From Elusimicrobiota bacterium (GTDB taxonomy: Bacteria > CG03 > SLGR01), in contig PWEK01000108.1 of assembly GCA_003553445.1 (NCBI GenBank), forward strand, positions 1 through 46,195: a stretch of DNA of 46,195 nucleotides, read 5' to 3'. Below, piece by piece: positions 45,219-46,195 of this stretch. The position numbers and the translations under genes were made by a program. Positions within the stretch are counted from its first letter, which is position 1; each line of letters opens with the position of its first letter. The notes below the pieces were generated by a model that was not told where the DNA came from, searched no databases, and worked only from the letters and a program-made list of their open reading frames with translations.

Positions 45219-46123
45219 ACGGTGATAAAGATGTAATAAAAAACGACGAGGTGGATTTAAGAGAGGTGTTTATGGTATTGTGGAACCGGAAGGTTTTTAT
45301 AATACTGGCAGTTTTTGTGGTGACTCTTTTGACAGCGGGACTTACTGTATTAACTCCCCCGGAGTATTCCTCGACAGCAAAAATTATGGTTGACGGCAAT
45401 GAAGAAATGCACAGGGATATGCTTCTTTCTTCTCAGATTATGGATCGTGTTAAGGAAAAGACGGGATCCGGTGTTAAAGAAGAGACCGAATTCAGTGTTG
45501 AGAGAGTGGATAACACTTCAATCCTTAATATCATAACCTCCGGCAGGCGCCCCGAGGTTCTTGCCGAGGCTGCCGACATATGGGTTAATTCTTACCTGAT
45601 TTATAAAACCGAAAGGCAGATAAGCAGAAACAAGGAAGACCTGGATGTTATCAAAGACGAAATAGAAGGGTACGAAGAGGAGATTGCCAACCATTCGCCG
45701 GCCATAACATTAAGCAAATCGCTTGTAGATGATGCGGTTCTAATGCACTTTAGCGAAAACGACATCTGGGAGAAAATAAAAGATAACGTAGTAGTGGAAC
45801 AGAGAATTAATCCGGTATACAGGGATTTAAAAAACAGTATTGTAAAATCCAGAGAATCAAAGAGGGCTCTTGAAAACCGCATAAAAAGGCTGCAGGAAAT
45901 ACATACCTTATTGAAAGAAGCCGATGCAAGGGAGGTTCTCTCCGCAGGAATAAAGATAGACGATGTTCAGCTTAACTCTTATGCGGGAAACCCCCGGAGA
46001 ATGAGCAGAAACCTTGCCCGGAATATTATATTAGCCCTGTTCGGCTCTTTCTTTGCTGCGGTGGTGCTGTCTTTTGTTCTGGAGTTTATAAAAGGAGCGC
46101 TTGAGACAGAGAGGAATAACTGA
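45215..46123 (+). CDS. Wzz-type polysaccharide chain-length determinant
   Basis: 302-aa inner-membrane protein. A short cytoplasmic N-terminus with DEVDLREVFMVLWNRK, the Wzz box before the first helix (about residues 28-46), is followed by a mostly helical periplasmic domain and a second helix near the C-terminus (about 268-290). The proline-containing GNPRRMSRNLAR precedes that helix, where Wzz proteins carry their Pro-rich motif. No kinase domain follows in the same frame. It controls the length of O-antigen or a related Wzy-dependent glycan. GTG start overlaps the epimerase by 4 nt. Confidence 0.85.
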   Translation: MNGDKDVIKNDEVDLREVFMVLWNRKVFIILAVFVVTLLTAGLTVLTPPEYSSTAKIMVDGNEEMHRDMLLSSQIMDRVKEKTGSGVKEETEFSVERVDNTSILNIITSGRRPEVLAEAADIWVNSYLIYKTERQISRNKEDLDVIKDEIEGYEEEIANHSPAITLSKSLVDDAVLMHFSENDIWEKIKDNVVVEQRINPVYRDLKNSIVKSRESKRALENRIKRLQEIHTLLKEADAREVLSAGIKIDDVQLNSYAGNPRRMSRNLARNIILALFGSFFAAVVLSFVLEFIKGALETERNN

Positions 46124-46195
46124 TTTTTACGAGGGATCAGAGACCCTTCCAAGAAAAAGAATACATCCGCTCTCTTTTTCCCGGATAAGAAAAAT

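Noticed and set aside
46101-46195. Possible start of a next gene at the right edge (TTG 46101, peptide containing DFYEGSETLPRK)
   Set aside because: The frame is open to the edge and follows AAAGGAG, but start codon and identity cannot be judged from about 30 codons.

Overview
The window looks like a chromosomal segment of a Gram-negative (diderm, LPS-making) bacterium. It carries nearly the whole Kdo branch (kdsD, kdsA, kdsC, kdsB), lpxK, two lauroyl-type lipid A acyltransferases, heptose-activation genes, two heptosyltransferases, the LptC/LptA/LptB transport genes and many surface-glycan transferases. The order kdsB-pyrG-kdsA-kdsD-kdsC-lptC-lptA-lptB-hpf-ptsN-hprK-rapZ-mannose PTS-HPr-EI resembles that of Desulfobacterota and some uncultured diderm lineages (Omnitrophota/Elusimicrobiota-like). 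Genus or phylum cannot be fixed by eye, and I see no rRNA, tRNA, CRISPR array or insertion sequence.

Region 1 (1-15155), LPS core and lipid A: the tail of a TrkA-C-type protein, two GT9 heptosyltransferases, then a tightly packed run of three GT4 enzymes, one GT2 enzyme, an O-antigen-ligase-like membrane protein and four consecutive LPS/Kdo-kinase-like paralogues. After an internal promoter come a second ligase-like membrane protein, an LpxL-GmhB fusion, lpxK and a DUF3108-type exported protein.

Region 2 (15163-34327), one very long run of 24 co-oriented genes with no gap above 37 nt: heptose-7-phosphate kinase, Kdo synthesis with CTP synthase, a small zinc-ribbon/membrane protein too short for most gene callers, a second acyltransferase and lptCAB. 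It continues with hibernation factor hpf, ptsN, hprK, rapZ, a complete mannose-type PTS (IIA, IIB, IIC, IID), HPr with both His15 and Ser46, enzyme I, lepA, lepB and a ROK sugar kinase. Envelope synthesis is thus physically coupled to sugar uptake and PTS phospho-signalling. The rpoN gene usually found between lptB and hpf is not there.

Region 3 (34310-37289): its own good promoter, a small coiled-coil protein and two membrane GGDEF proteins, one with and one without the inhibitory RxxD site.

Region 4 (37292-42881), alpha-glucan locus: a GT35-like protein and a GH57 glucanotransferase/amylase on the minus strand diverge from a GH57/DUF3536 protein. Between them lie two facing sigma70-like promoters, each preceded by the same 20-bp box. 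The GT35-like protein lacks the lysine that normally holds pyridoxal phosphate.

Region 5 (42882-46195): start of a surface-polysaccharide locus with a nucleotide-sugar dehydrogenase, a WbpP/TviC-like epimerase and a Wzz-type chain-length protein.

All functional calls come from reading motifs and gene order; no database search was run.
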